This document shows, one piece after another, positions 55,770 through 64,000 of a stretch of DNA of 64,000 bases (positions are counted from its first letter, which is position 1; each line of letters starts with the position of its first letter). The notes under the pieces are model-generated. The model was not told where the DNA came from. It worked only from the letters and a program-made list of their open reading frames with translations, and searched no databases. The stretch comes from JAJZQZ01 sp963790415 (GTDB lineage: Bacteria; Actinomycetota; Thermoleophilia; RBG-16-64-13). The stretch covers positions 372,001-436,000 of the forward strand of contig CAWBOK010000009.1 of NCBI GenBank assembly GCA_963790415.1, in the 5' to 3' direction. The position numbers were made by a program, and so were the translations under genes.

Positions 55770-56714
55770 CTATCCCGGCAGCAGGACGGTCCCGGCCCGG
55801 CCCGCGAGAAGGGCGTCCATCTGCTCGGGTAGTCCCACCCGGACTTCCCGCCCGCCGTGACGCAGAAAGGCCACCGCGGCCTCGATCTTAGGGCCCATGC
55901 TGCCCGGAGCGAATTCGTCGCCCTCCAGCAGTCGCTCGGCCTCCGAGGCGGTGAGTCGGTGCAGAGTCTTCTGGGCCGGGGTGCCGAAACCCACGTAGAC
56001 GGCGTCCACCGACGTGAGAATGATCAGCCGCTCGGCACCGGCCTGGTTGCCCAAGAGGGCCGAGGCCCGATCCTTGTCCACAACGGCGTCGACGCCTTCC
56101 AGGGTCCCGTCCTCCAGCTCAACGACAGGCACACCGCCGCCGCCCGCGGCGATGGTCACCACCCCGCGCGACGCCAACCCGGCGATGACCCCCGCCTCTG
56201 GAATCCTCAGCGGGGCCGGAGAGGGTACTCGCCGACGCCAGCCGCGCCCGCTGTCCTCTTCCATCCACCAGCCGCGTTCGCGCATCAGACGCTCGGCTTC
56301 GGGCTGCTCGTGGAACGTGCCAACGGGCTTCGTCGGGGAGATGAAGCTGGGATCCGCCGCGTCCACGACCACACGCGTGACCACCGTCACCACCTCCCTG
56401 CCGATGCCGGCCGCCAGCAGATGATTCGACAACGCCTGTTGCAGCAAGAAGCCGACGCTACCCTGCGACTCGGCATCCATGATGTGCAGAGGCATCAGGG
56501 GCACCTCGGCCTTAGCCAGCTCCCCTTGAAGCAGGAGTTGTCCCACGATGGGCCCATTGCCGTGCGTGATGATGAGCGGCATCCCCCCCGCCGCCACGCG
56601 GGCGATAGGAGTCACCGACTCCTCTATGTGGGCCCTCTGCTGGTCGAGCGTGCCGATTTCGCCCTGCCGGATGAGCGCATTCCCACCCAGGGCGACCACG
56701 GTCAAGCGACGCAC
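55770..56714 (-). CDS. arcC: Carbamate kinase
   Basis: 314 residues, amino-acid-kinase fold. Nucleotide loop VVALGGNALIR, THGNGPIVGQLLLQ, AAGGGGVPVVE, VVDKDRASALL and FAPGSMGPKIEAA are the family blocks. Makes ATP from carbamoyl phosphate and ADP, or the reverse. Carbamoyl phosphate is also the HypF substrate. GTG at 56714 chosen as the first start near the conserved N-terminus; it lies 25 bp after the preceding gene. Confidence 0.93.
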   Translation of the reverse strand: MRRLTVVALGGNALIRQGEIGTLDQQRAHIEESVTPIARVAAGGMPLIITHGNGPIVGQLLLQGELAKAEVPLMPLHIMDAESQGSVGFLLQQALSNHLLAAGIGREVVTVVTRVVVDAADPSFISPTKPVGTFHEQPEAERLMRERGWWMEEDSGRGWRRRVPSPAPLRIPEAGVIAGLASRGVVTIAAGGGGVPVVELEDGTLEGVDAVVDKDRASALLGNQAGAERLIILTSVDAVYVGFGTPAQKTLHRLTASEAERLLEGDEFAPGSMGPKIEAAVAFLRHGGREVRVGLPEQMDALLAGRAGTVLLPG

Positions 56715-56739
56715 GGACTCCGCCCGAGGCAGGAGACTC

Positions 56740-58080
56740 TCATTCTGGCCACCACTGACGCAAGAAGTCGGTGACGACAGTCGAGAGACTGGGTTCTCCG
56801 AGTTCCTCCACCTCGTACCGCACGCGAACGAACGGTTTGTCGACACGGATCACCCGGGTGATGTCGAAGGGCGTCGCGATCATGACGACGTCCACCGGGG
56901 CTGCGGCGATGGTGGCTTCCAGATCGCGCAGCTGCTCCTCGAAGTAGCCTACTGCGGGCAACAGCGGTCCCAGGTGCGGGTACGCACGATAGACCTCGGC
57001 GATACTCCCGACCGCCCACGGCCGCGGATCGACGAGCTCGCCCGCCCCGGCGAGGCGTGCGGCCTCCACACCGGCCCCGGTGGACATGCCGCCGTGGGTA
57101 AGGGTGGGCCCGTCCTCCACCACCAGAACACGGCGTCCGCGTAGGTCTTCGCTCCCCTCCACGCTGATCGCTGACTTGGCCTGCACTATCACTGCGCTCG
57201 GGTTGACGCTACGGACGGTCTCGAGCACCCGCTCCACGTCTTCGGCCGGTGCGGAACCCACCTTGTTGACCACCACCACGTCGGCTCGGCGCAGATTGGT
57301 CTCCCCGGGATGGTACGCGAGTTCGTGGCCTGGGCGGAATGGGTCGACCACGACTATCTCGAGATCGGAGCGGACGAAGGAGAAGTCGTTGTTGCCCCCG
57401 TCCCACACGAGTACATCCGCTTCTCGCTGCGCCTCGGCCACGATGGCCTCGTAGTCGACCCCGGCGTAGACCACCAGCCCCTGCCTGATGTGCGGTTCGT
57501 AGTCCTCGCGTTCCTCCACGGTGGTCTCGTGACGGTCTAGGTCGTCAAGGGTGGCAAAACGCTGTACCCGCTGCTTGACCAAATCGCCGTAGGGCATCGG
57601 GTGACGCACCATCACCGGCCTGAGCCCCCGGCGCACCAATAGGCCCGCGACGAACCGCGAGATCTGGCTCTTGCCGGCACCGGTGCGGACGGCGCACACC
57701 GAGATGACCGGGACCTTGGCGCTGACCATGGTGCTCTCGGGGCCGAGGAGGGTGAAGTCGGCTCCCGCCGCCAGGACGCGGGAAGCATCGTGCATCACGG
57801 TCTCGTGCGCCACGTCGCTGTACGCGAACACAACCTCGTCGACGCGCTCCCCGCGTATCAGACTCTCGAGTTCCGCTTCCAGCACGATTGGGATGCCCTC
57901 CGGATACCGCGGACCCGCCAATTCGGACGGGTATCGCCGGCCGGCGATGCCGGGTATCTGAGTCGCCGTGAAGGCGACGACCACCACTCCAGGATCGTCC
58001 CGGAACACGACGTTGAAGTCATGGAAGTCCCGGCCCGCGGCTCCCATGATGAGCACGCGTCGCGGTGCTACACGAGTCAC
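56740..58080 (-). CDS. Cyclic 2,3-diphosphoglycerate synthetase-like GTP/ATP-binding protein
   Basis: 446 residues. An N-terminal Rossmann-like part (VLIMGAAGRDFHDFNVVFR) is followed by a P-loop SVCAVRTGAGKSQISRFV and a TVVNKVGS-like ADVVVVNKVGSAP block, then a conserved YEVEELG-type tail. This is the layout of cyclic 2,3-diphosphoglycerate synthetase relatives, which in bacteria often sit beside arcC; whether it makes that compound is unknown. GTG at 58080 has an excellent AGGAGG site 6 bp upstream. It lies just after the rnpB terminator. Confidence 0.82.
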   Translation of the reverse strand: MTRVAPRRVLIMGAAGRDFHDFNVVFRDDPGVVVVAFTATQIPGIAGRRYPSELAGPRYPEGIPIVLEAELESLIRGERVDEVVFAYSDVAHETVMHDASRVLAAGADFTLLGPESTMVSAKVPVISVCAVRTGAGKSQISRFVAGLLVRRGLRPVMVRHPMPYGDLVKQRVQRFATLDDLDRHETTVEEREDYEPHIRQGLVVYAGVDYEAIVAEAQREADVLVWDGGNNDFSFVRSDLEIVVVDPFRPGHELAYHPGETNLRRADVVVVNKVGSAPAEDVERVLETVRSVNPSAVIVQAKSAISVEGSEDLRGRRVLVVEDGPTLTHGGMSTGAGVEAARLAGAGELVDPRPWAVGSIAEVYRAYPHLGPLLPAVGYFEEQLRDLEATIAAAPVDVVMIATPFDITRVIRVDKPFVRVRYEVEELGEPSLSTVVTDFLRQWWPE

Positions 58081-58096
58081 GAAACACCTCCTATGG

Positions 58097-58127
58097 CCGA
58101 AGTCCTCCCCACTGGGGAGGACTTCGG
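58097..58127 (-). terminator. Perfect hairpin terminator of rnpB
   Basis: CCGAAGTCCTCCCC (58097-58110) pairs over 14 bp with GGGGAGGACTTCGG (58114-58127) around a 3-nt loop. It directly follows the RNase P RNA 3' end and precedes the ribosome site of the next gene. No T-tract, so partial read-through into that gene is possible. Confidence 0.75.
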
Positions 58128-58131
58128 TGTC

Positions 58132-58506
58132 GGCAGCCCTATAAGCCGGATTCTGTCGAGGGTAGCCATCCATCTAGGGCGCGCGTCGCCACGCGTCTCA
58201 TGCGGCCAACCCGGAGGCATCGGACGAGCAGCCCTCGAACGCCTCCCTATTCGGCCTTGCACCGGGTGGGGTTTGCCTGGCCGCCGTGTCACCACGACGC
58301 CGGTGCGCTCTTACCGCACCATTTCACCGTTGCAGCCGGGGCGGCGAGCCGCACCCGGTGTGCTGTGTCATTTCTGTGGCACTTTCCCGAAGGTTTCCCC
58401 TGCTGGACGTTATCCAGCACCCTGCTCTGTGGTGTCCGGACTTTCCTCGAAGAGCGGCCCGACCCGAAGGTCCGGCCCTCTCCGCGACTACCCGGGCTGC
58501 ACGTCG
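58132..58506 (-). ncRNA. rnpB: RNase P RNA (type A-like)
   Basis: About 375 nt on the minus strand. Conserved blocks: GAGGAAAGTCCGGAC near the 5' end (P3/P4 region), GGGTGCTGGATAACGTCCAG, ACAGAAA, GGTGAAATGGTGCGGTAAGAGCGCACC, and near the 3' end GACAGAATCCGGCTTATAG. P1 is formed by GCAGCCC at the 5' end and GGGCTGC at the 3' end, which sets the boundaries to within a few bases. Catalytic RNA for tRNA 5' maturation. Confidence 0.95.
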
Positions 58507-58511
58507 AGTAT

Positions 58512-58517
58512 AGCAGT
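58512..58517 (-). promoter_or_regulatory. -10 element of the rnpB promoter
   Basis: TATACT on the minus strand, six bases before the rnpB 5' end; no good -35 was found at 16-18 bp. Confidence 0.5.
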
Positions 58518-58563
58518 GGCCCCGAAGAGCCGGTGGTGCACACCGGGGTCCGCGAGCGGGGGA

Positions 58564-59685
58564 CTACTGACGATCCATCCACAAGCTGTTCGAACCTTCG
58601 TCGCTGTGGGAAACCTGCGCACCGACCTGCGTTCGCCCGATGGGGGGACTCGAGCCCTCGTCGTCGAGCGGGAAGAAACAGGCGGCCTCGTGAGTGCCCC
58701 CGTGCTTCTCCATCGGTGGAACCTCTTCGCCGCAGATAGTCTGTGCTCGAAAGCACCGCGGGTGGAAGACGCACCCCTTGGGTGGATCCGTGGGGCTGGG
58801 CACGTCGCCCTCGAGTACGACGTGCGTACGGCCCCTCTCCACTTTCGGATCAGGGATGGGGATTGCGCCGAGCAGCCCCATGGTATACGGGTGGACCGGG
58901 TTCGCGTAGAGCTCTTCGCTTGGCGCGATCTCCATCATCTTGCCCAAGTACATGACCCCGACCCGGTCCGAGATATGCTTCACGACGGACAGATTGTGAG
59001 CGATGAAGAGGTACGTCAGTCCCAGCTCGTTCTGCAGTTCTTCGAACAAGTTGAGGATCTGAGCCTGGATGGACACATCCAAGGCCGACACCGGCTCGTC
59101 GCAGATGATGAGCTTCGGGTTCAGTGCCAGAGCGCGCGCCAGACCGATCCGCTGCCGCTGCCCGCCGGAGAACTCATGGGGGTAGCGGTTGGTGAACTGC
59201 GGATTCAGCCCCACCAGATCGAGAAGCTCCTTGACGCGCTCCTTGCGCTCCGACCGCGTACCGATCCGATGGATCGTCAGCGGCTCCGCCACGATGGTGC
59301 CGACGGTCATGCGGGGGTTGAGCGACGCGTACGGGTCCTGGAAGACGATCTGCATGTGGCGGCGGACTTCTTGCATATCCTTCCCGCTCACCTCGGTCAG
59401 CTCACGACCCTCGAACAGCACGCTTCCGGAAGTGGGCCTGTACAGCTGCAGTATACAGCGGCCCGTCGTGGTCTTCCCGCACCCGGATTCGCCCACGAGG
59501 CCGAACGTCTCCCCCTCCTTGATGTCGAAGCTCACACCCTCAACAGCGTGCACCACGCCGATGGTGCGTTGGAAGACGATGCCCGAGGTGATCGGGAAGC
59601 GCTTGACCAGATCTGTCACCCGTAGAAGCGGCTCCGACTCAGCCTCGGTAGCGGCATGCGGCCGTTCCTCAACCAGCGTGTCCAA
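58564..59685 (-). CDS. dppF: Oligopeptide/dipeptide ABC transporter ATPase (DppF-type)
   Basis: 373 residues. Walker A GESGCGKTT, Q-loop FQDPYASLNPR, signature FSGGQRQRIGLARAL, Walker B LIICDEPVSALDVS, and the C-terminal oligopeptide-transporter extension with VHPYTMGLLGAIPIPDP and CVFHPRC plus a further cysteine, as in the [4Fe-4S]-type tail of Dpp/Opp ATPases. Start placed at TTG 59685 because AGGAGG is 6 bp upstream; an ATG at 59706 in frame lacks that. Overlaps dppD. Confidence 0.9.
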   Translation of the reverse strand: MDTLVEERPHAATEAESEPLLRVTDLVKRFPITSGIVFQRTIGVVHAVEGVSFDIKEGETFGLVGESGCGKTTTGRCILQLYRPTSGSVLFEGRELTEVSGKDMQEVRRHMQIVFQDPYASLNPRMTVGTIVAEPLTIHRIGTRSERKERVKELLDLVGLNPQFTNRYPHEFSGGQRQRIGLARALALNPKLIICDEPVSALDVSIQAQILNLFEELQNELGLTYLFIAHNLSVVKHISDRVGVMYLGKMMEIAPSEELYANPVHPYTMGLLGAIPIPDPKVERGRTHVVLEGDVPSPTDPPKGCVFHPRCFRAQTICGEEVPPMEKHGGTHEAACFFPLDDEGSSPPIGRTQVGAQVSHSDEGSNSLWMDRQ

Positions 59686-60682
59686 CCAGCTCCTCCTCTC
59701 GCGCATCCCGGTAGTTGTGGCAGGCGACGAGATGGCCGGGCACGCCGCCCCCGTAGGGGACGAGGACGGGGTCGGTGGGCAGGCAGAGGCGGCCGTATTG
59801 TCTGCAGCGCGCGCCGAATCGACAGCCGTCAGGCAGGTGCGTCAGGTCGGGCGGCATGCCGGGAATGTTCGCCAACTGCGCATGTCCCACGCGGTCCAAG
59901 CGGGGAATCGAGGCGAGCAGTGCCTCCGTGTACGGGTGCTGCGGGTTGGCGAACAGCTCCTCGACAGTGGCCTGCTCCACGATCTGCCCGGCGTACATGA
60001 CGGCGATCTCCTCGGCCAACCCCGCCACCACACCGAGGTCGTGGGTGATGAGCAGGATCGACATCCCAAAGCGCTCCTGCAGACGCCGCAGCAGGTCGAG
60101 GATCTGAGCTTGGATGGTCACGTCGAGAGCCGTGGTCGGCTCGTCGGCTATGAGCAGCTTCGGTTCGCACGCCAGCGCCATCGCGATCATCACACGCTGT
60201 CGCATCCCGCCCGAGAACTGGTGTGGATAGTCTCTCAATCGCCGGCGAGAATCGGGCATCCCCACGGCCTCCAGCAGCTCGACAGCGCGGTCCTCGGCCT
60301 CTTTCTTGGACAGGCCCATATGGAGCCGCATGCCCTCGGTGAGCTGCGTTCCGATGCGCAGGACAGGGTTGAGCGACGTCATGGGGTCCTGGAAGATCAT
60401 GGAGATGTCGTTGCCTCGGATATGCGGCATCTCCTTCTCGGGCACGGTCACGAGATCCCGACCCTCGAACAGGATCGATCCCTCCACGATCTTCCCTGGA
60501 GGATCAGGGATGAGACGCATGATAGACATCGCGCCGACGCTCTTGCCGCAACCGCTCTCCCCCACGATCCCGAGGGTCTTCCCCTTGTCGAGCGTGTAGC
60601 TTATGCCGTCTACCGCATGGACCACGCCTTCCCGCGTGAAGAAGTGTGTCTTGAGGTTGCGGACCTCCAGCAGGGGGCTCAC
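59669..60682 (-). CDS. dppD: Oligopeptide/dipeptide ABC transporter ATPase (DppD-type)
   Basis: 337 residues. Walker A GESGCGKSV, FQDPMTSLNPV, signature FSGGMRQRVMIAMAL, Walker B LLIADEPTTALDVT, and the C-terminal HPYTEALLASIP with Cys-rich CRFGARCRQYGRLC, the family's iron-sulfur/structural tail. GTG at 60682 overlaps the dppC stop (GTGA) with AAGGAG upstream. Confidence 0.93.
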   Translation of the reverse strand: MSPLLEVRNLKTHFFTREGVVHAVDGISYTLDKGKTLGIVGESGCGKSVGAMSIMRLIPDPPGKIVEGSILFEGRDLVTVPEKEMPHIRGNDISMIFQDPMTSLNPVLRIGTQLTEGMRLHMGLSKKEAEDRAVELLEAVGMPDSRRRLRDYPHQFSGGMRQRVMIAMALACEPKLLIADEPTTALDVTIQAQILDLLRRLQERFGMSILLITHDLGVVAGLAEEIAVMYAGQIVEQATVEELFANPQHPYTEALLASIPRLDRVGHAQLANIPGMPPDLTHLPDGCRFGARCRQYGRLCLPTDPVLVPYGGGVPGHLVACHNYRDAREEELVGHAG

Positions 60683-61701
60683 TTCGTCTCCTTGGTCCGG
60701 GGATCGATCGCGTCGCGGAAACCGTCGCCCACGAAGTTGAAGGCAAGCACCGTGACGGCGATGAACAGCCCCGGAAGAATGATCAACCAGGGGTAGGAGC
60801 GCAGCGCCTTCCACCCATCCTGTGCGAGCGTTCCCCAGGACGCATTGGGCGCCGAGATGCCCAGCCCCAAGAAGGAGAGGATGGCCTCGCCAATGATCAT
60901 CGCGGGGATCTCGAGGAACATGGCGACCACGATGATACCGAGTGTGTTGGGGAGCAGATGCTTGAAGATGATGCGTCTGCGAGGCGCCCCGAGTGCTCGG
61001 GCCGCTTCCACGTACTCGTTCTGTTTCAGCGTGAGAAGTTGCCCCCGGACCAATCGCGACGCCGTAAGCCACCCGACGATGGCAAGCGCCAGCAACATGG
61101 GCACGATGCCGCTGCCAAGGATCACCAAGAGGATGATGGCAAAGGGCAAGTAGGGCAGGCCGTAGAGAACGTCGACGAACCGCATCATAATGTTGTCGGT
61201 CCTGCCGCCCGCGAAACCCGCGATCGAGCCGTACAGCACGCCGATCACGAGCACGACCATGGTGGCGGCGACCGCCACCAGGAGCGAGACCCGACCACCC
61301 ATCGCCACCCGCACGAAGAGGTCGCGCCCGAACATGTCGGTGCCGAACCAGTGCACTGCGTTCGGCAACTGATGGGCGATAGAGAAATCCTGGTCGGAGA
61401 AGCCGAACGGGCGGATGAGCGGACCTATCGTCGAGTAGATCAGCATCAACACCAAGATGCTCAGGCTGACCATGGCGGCCTTGTTGCGGAAGAAGCGCCG
61501 GGCGGTATCGCCCCACAGCGTGGTCTGATGGACCGAAAGCGGCTGCCCCGCGTCCAGATCACGGAGCGTCTCCCTGACCGGCGCTGTGGAGACGGGCGCG
61601 GTCGACAGCTCATCGACTGCGGAGGAGGCCGCGGCGTGAGGAGCCGCGGCAGGTGTCACCGGATTCAGGCCTGGCTGCGGGAATGTGGGCTCCGTAGCCA
61701 T
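60679..61701 (-). CDS. dppC: Oligopeptide/dipeptide ABC transporter permease (DppC-type)
   Basis: 340 residues, about six membrane segments, with an N-terminal cytoplasmic stretch of about 75 residues rich in Pro/Ala, then FFRNKAAMVSLSILVLMLIY. The EAA loop is EAARALGAPRRRIIFKHLLPNT, the contact for the ATPases. Adjacent to dppB by 3 bp. Confidence 0.93.
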   Translation of the reverse strand: MATEPTFPQPGLNPVTPAAAPHAAASSAVDELSTAPVSTAPVRETLRDLDAGQPLSVHQTTLWGDTARRFFRNKAAMVSLSILVLMLIYSTIGPLIRPFGFSDQDFSIAHQLPNAVHWFGTDMFGRDLFVRVAMGGRVSLLVAVAATMVVLVIGVLYGSIAGFAGGRTDNIMMRFVDVLYGLPYLPFAIILLVILGSGIVPMLLALAIVGWLTASRLVRGQLLTLKQNEYVEAARALGAPRRRIIFKHLLPNTLGIIVVAMFLEIPAMIIGEAILSFLGLGISAPNASWGTLAQDGWKALRSYPWLIILPGLFIAVTVLAFNFVGDGFRDAIDPRTKETK

Positions 61702-61704
61702 CCT

Positions 61705-62622
61705 CTACTCGTACCGGATGCGGGGATCGAGGATCCCGTAGAGGATGTCGACTATCAGGTTGGCGATGATGATGACCACCGAGAGCAGGACAGCGAGCCC
61801 CATCACCACCGAATAGTCCCGATTCGACACACTGGACACGTAGTACTTGCCCAGCCCGGGGATCGCGAAGATGTATTCGGTGAGGAAGCTCCCGGTGATC
61901 ACGAACCCAAGCAGCGGTCCCGCCTGCGTCACCACTGGGATCAGCGAGTTGCGGAGCACATGCTTCGTCATGACGGTACGGTAGGATAGCCCCTTGGCAA
62001 ACGCCGTACGGACGTAGTCTTGTTGCAGAGTCTCGAGCATGCTCCCGCGGGTCAGCCGAGCGAAGTAGGCCGAGAGTGCAAGCCCGAGCACGACCGTCGG
62101 CAGCACCCAGTATTTGGGGCCCTCCCATCGGGAGGTCGGGAACCACCCGAGCCTGATGGAGAAGATGTAGATGAAGACCGGGCCGATGATGAACACGGGC
62201 ACGGCCCACCCGATACTGGAGTAGAACAGCGCTCCGTAATCCGCCCACGTGTTGTGCTTGAGGGCGGCGATGACACCGGCCGGTATGCCGATAAACATGG
62301 CAAGGATGAAGGCCATGATCCCCAGATGCATGGACACCGGGAACGCACTCCCGATGACCTCCATGACGGTCCGGCCCTTCTGCGTCATGGAGACGCCTAA
62401 ATCGCCCTGCACGGCGTGGTAGATATAGCGCACGTACTGCGTGTACCACGGTTGGTCCAGCCCGTACTTCGCGTTCATGTTCGCGAGGATCTCCGCCGGG
62501 ACGCCCTTCTCGCTGGTGAACGGCCCTCCGGGTATGGCCTTCATGAGGAGGAACGTGAGGAAGATGACCAGCAGGAGCACGGGGATGCTCCAAAGAATGC
62601 GGCGGACGACGAACTTGAACAC
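61705..62622 (-). CDS. dppB: Oligopeptide/dipeptide ABC transporter permease (DppB-type)
   Basis: 305 residues. First membrane segment RRILWSIPVLLLVIFLTFLLM, then PGGPFTSEKGVPAE and the EAA loop DYVRTAFAKGLSYRTVMTKHVLRNS. Six segments are predicted by eye. GTG at 62622. The gene follows the hairpin after dppA. Confidence 0.93.
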   Translation of the reverse strand: MFKFVVRRILWSIPVLLLVIFLTFLLMKAIPGGPFTSEKGVPAEILANMNAKYGLDQPWYTQYVRYIYHAVQGDLGVSMTQKGRTVMEVIGSAFPVSMHLGIMAFILAMFIGIPAGVIAALKHNTWADYGALFYSSIGWAVPVFIIGPVFIYIFSIRLGWFPTSRWEGPKYWVLPTVVLGLALSAYFARLTRGSMLETLQQDYVRTAFAKGLSYRTVMTKHVLRNSLIPVVTQAGPLLGFVITGSFLTEYIFAIPGLGKYYVSSVSNRDYSVVMGLAVLLSVVIIIANLIVDILYGILDPRIRYE

Positions 62623-62775
62623 TGCTAGGCCACTCCTTGCTGGTCGCCCGGGTTGTTCGCCATCACCGTCGGCGACCGGGGGGCGCCAGACGTGACACGC
62701 AGTTGTGCATGATTATCACACGCCATCTGCTGACCAAGAAGGTACGGAGTCTCCTCCTGGGTTGACGATTGTAGA

Positions 62776-62805
62776 GGGGTGGCGCCGCATCCGCGGCGCC
62801 ACCCC
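62776..62805 (-). terminator. Hairpin between dppA and dppB
   Basis: A perfect 13-bp GC-rich stem GGGGTGGCGCCGC / GCGGCGCCACCCC (62776-62788 with 62793-62805) with a 4-nt loop lies 35 bp after dppA, in the 218-bp gap before dppB. Such a hairpin typically gives more binding protein than membrane subunits by partial termination or by protecting the dppA message. No T-tract follows. Confidence 0.65.
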
Positions 62806-62840
62806 GTACACAATCGGACGATCTTACAGAACGGTGATCC

Positions 62841-64000
62841 CTAGTGCTTCTGGATCTTGACGTCCTTCCAGTAGGTCGTCTCACCCAGAGCGTTCGGCTC
62901 ATAGCCCGAAACCCAGGTCTTGACGAGATCGGGGTTCGTGTACCAATAGACGGGGGCTACCGGCATATCCTGGACGCTCAGGATATCTTCCATGTCGCTG
63001 TAGATCTTGAAGCGGTCGGCCTCAGAGGCCGCGTTCAGCGCTTTGTCGAAGCTCGCGTCGTAGGTCGGGTTCGCCCACCGCGTGTTGTTGTTGCCGCCGC
63101 CGCCTCGAAGCACGTCGAAGAAGTTGAACGCGTCGGCAAAGTCGGCTACCCAGCCATACCGGTACACCATCACGGAGGGGTCGTTCTGGATGAACTCGAG
63201 GTACTGCTTCCACTCCATGTTCTTGAGGGTCGCGGTCACGCCGATGGCCTTCCACTGTTCCTGGATCGCCTCGGCGACGGCCTGGTGACCTTCGTTGGTG
63301 TTGTAGTAGATCACGATCTCAGGCAGACCCTTGCCATCGGGATACCCTGCAGTCGTCAGGAGCTGCTTGGCCTGGTCGACCTGCGCGGTCGGCTTGAGGA
63401 AGTCCTTCTTGATCACATCGAAGCCGGGCATGCCTTGGGGAATGAGACCCAAGGCCGGGATCTGACCGGCCTTTGTTACGTTATCGACGATCGACTGCCT
63501 GTCGATGGCAAGCGCCAGCGCTTTGCGGACGTCGACGTTGTCCAGCGGTTTGGCCGTTACGTTGAAGCCCATCATGTACGTACCCAGCATCGGGAAGACG
63601 TATGTACTCCGGCAGGGTCTTCAAGCGGTCCATGTCGGCAACGGGTAGGCCGGGCTGGATGTCGAGCTCGCCGTTCTCGAAGGCCGCCACCGCCGTGGTG
63701 TCTTCGTTGATCATGACGAACTTGACCGAGGTGAGCGTCACGTTGGCCGCATCCCGCCAGTCGGCCCACTTCTCGATCGTGAGGTCGGAATCGTGGTTCC
63801 ACGCGGTCAGCTTGTACGCCCCGTTGGTGACGATGTTCGCCGGCTCGGTCCACTTCTCGGCGAACTGTTCCACCGTCTTGGACGGGATCGGGAAGAACAT
63901 GTTCAGAGCCATCATCTGCACGAACCACGGCGTCGGGGCCTTTAGGGTCACCTTGAGGACCTTGGGGTCGGTGGCGTCTATGGCCACCGCGTCGGCCGTT
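62841..64000 (-). CDS. dppA: Oligopeptide/dipeptide ABC transporter substrate-binding protein (5' end outside window), one frameshift
   Basis: C-terminal 386 residues of an SBP family 5 protein; the start and signal peptide lie beyond the right edge. Typical blocks: PSKTVEQFAEKWTEPANIVTNGAYKL-region, RKALALAIDRQSIVDNV, LIPQGMPGFD, QEQWKAIGVTATLKNMEW and VYWYTNPDLV near the end. One inserted A near 63605 breaks the frame inside EY-VFPMLGTYMMGFNV. Extracellular, lipid-anchored or periplasmic-equivalent in the complete protein. It is the first gene of the dpp run. Confidence 0.9.

Noticed and set aside
58077..58774. Several open frames over the rnpB region
   Set aside because: The segment is the RNase P RNA; the frames are chance products.

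Overview
This 64 kb window is a high-GC bacterial chromosome segment, probably from an uncultured, anaerobic, high-GC Gram-positive-like lineage, with a deep-branching actinobacterium as my best guess. The reasons are frequent GTG starts, GTGA/ATGA gene overlaps, a Gram-positive SOS box (GAAC-N4-GTTC) at lexA, several apparently leaderless promoters, a hemE-hemH-hemG block of the monoderm type, and a complete acetogenic C1 pathway. The taxonomy is inference only.

Layout. 1-2.9 kb, minus strand: NAD synthetase (partial), phosphomannomutase, mannose-1-phosphate guanylyltransferase. 3-6.2 kb: typA, tRNA-Asn, a zinc-ribbon protein coupled to lexA with two SOS boxes, tRNA-Leu. 6.4-11.35 kb, plus strand: threonine dehydrogenase, 2-amino-3-ketobutyrate CoA ligase and a LonB-like protease. 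11.4-37.85 kb, minus strand: one almost gapless run of 20 genes with a good promoter at about 37.85 kb. In transcription order it is fhs, acsV, cooC/acsF, fchA, folD, acsD, acsA, acsB, acsC, metV, metF, lpdA, lipA, acsE, NuoE-like, NuoF-like, fdhA (selenocysteine), hemE, hemH, hemG. This is the whole Wood-Ljungdahl pathway plus its NAD-linked formate dehydrogenase and three haem genes. 37.9-38.1 kb: a MITE-like element. 38.1-42.5 kb: larC (nickel-pincer cofactor), an HTH regulator, a zincin, rdgB, rph, murI. 42.5-49.6 kb, plus strand: hypF, murB, hypD, hypE, hypA, hypB (NiFe-hydrogenase maturation without visible hypC or structural genes). 49.6-58.6 kb: membrane protein, small winged-helix-like protein, MFS transporter, glycerate kinase, Fe-SOD, DJ-1 family protein, a small unknown protein, carbamate kinase, a cyclic 2,3-diphosphoglycerate synthetase-like protein, and the RNase P RNA. 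58.56-64 kb: a dipeptide/oligopeptide ABC transporter, dppA (partial) B C D F, on the minus strand.

How the genes fit together. Formate dehydrogenase (FdhA with NuoE/NuoF-like NAD modules), Fhs, FchA, FolD and MetF/MetV form the methyl branch. AcsE and the corrinoid protein AcsCD carry the methyl group to AcsB, and AcsA supplies CO. AcsV reactivates the corrinoid protein and CooC matures the nickel enzymes. LpdA/LipA and Tdh/Kbl point to a link between glycine, threonine and C1 metabolism. Nickel is a recurring theme: CODH/ACS, Hyp proteins, LarC.

Data quality. At least 15 genes are interrupted, and every break I could resolve is a single-base insertion, often in a G or C run. Gene lengths modulo 3 agree with insertion-only errors. 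I treat these genes as intact genes carrying sequencing errors, not as pseudogenes, and give their full spans.
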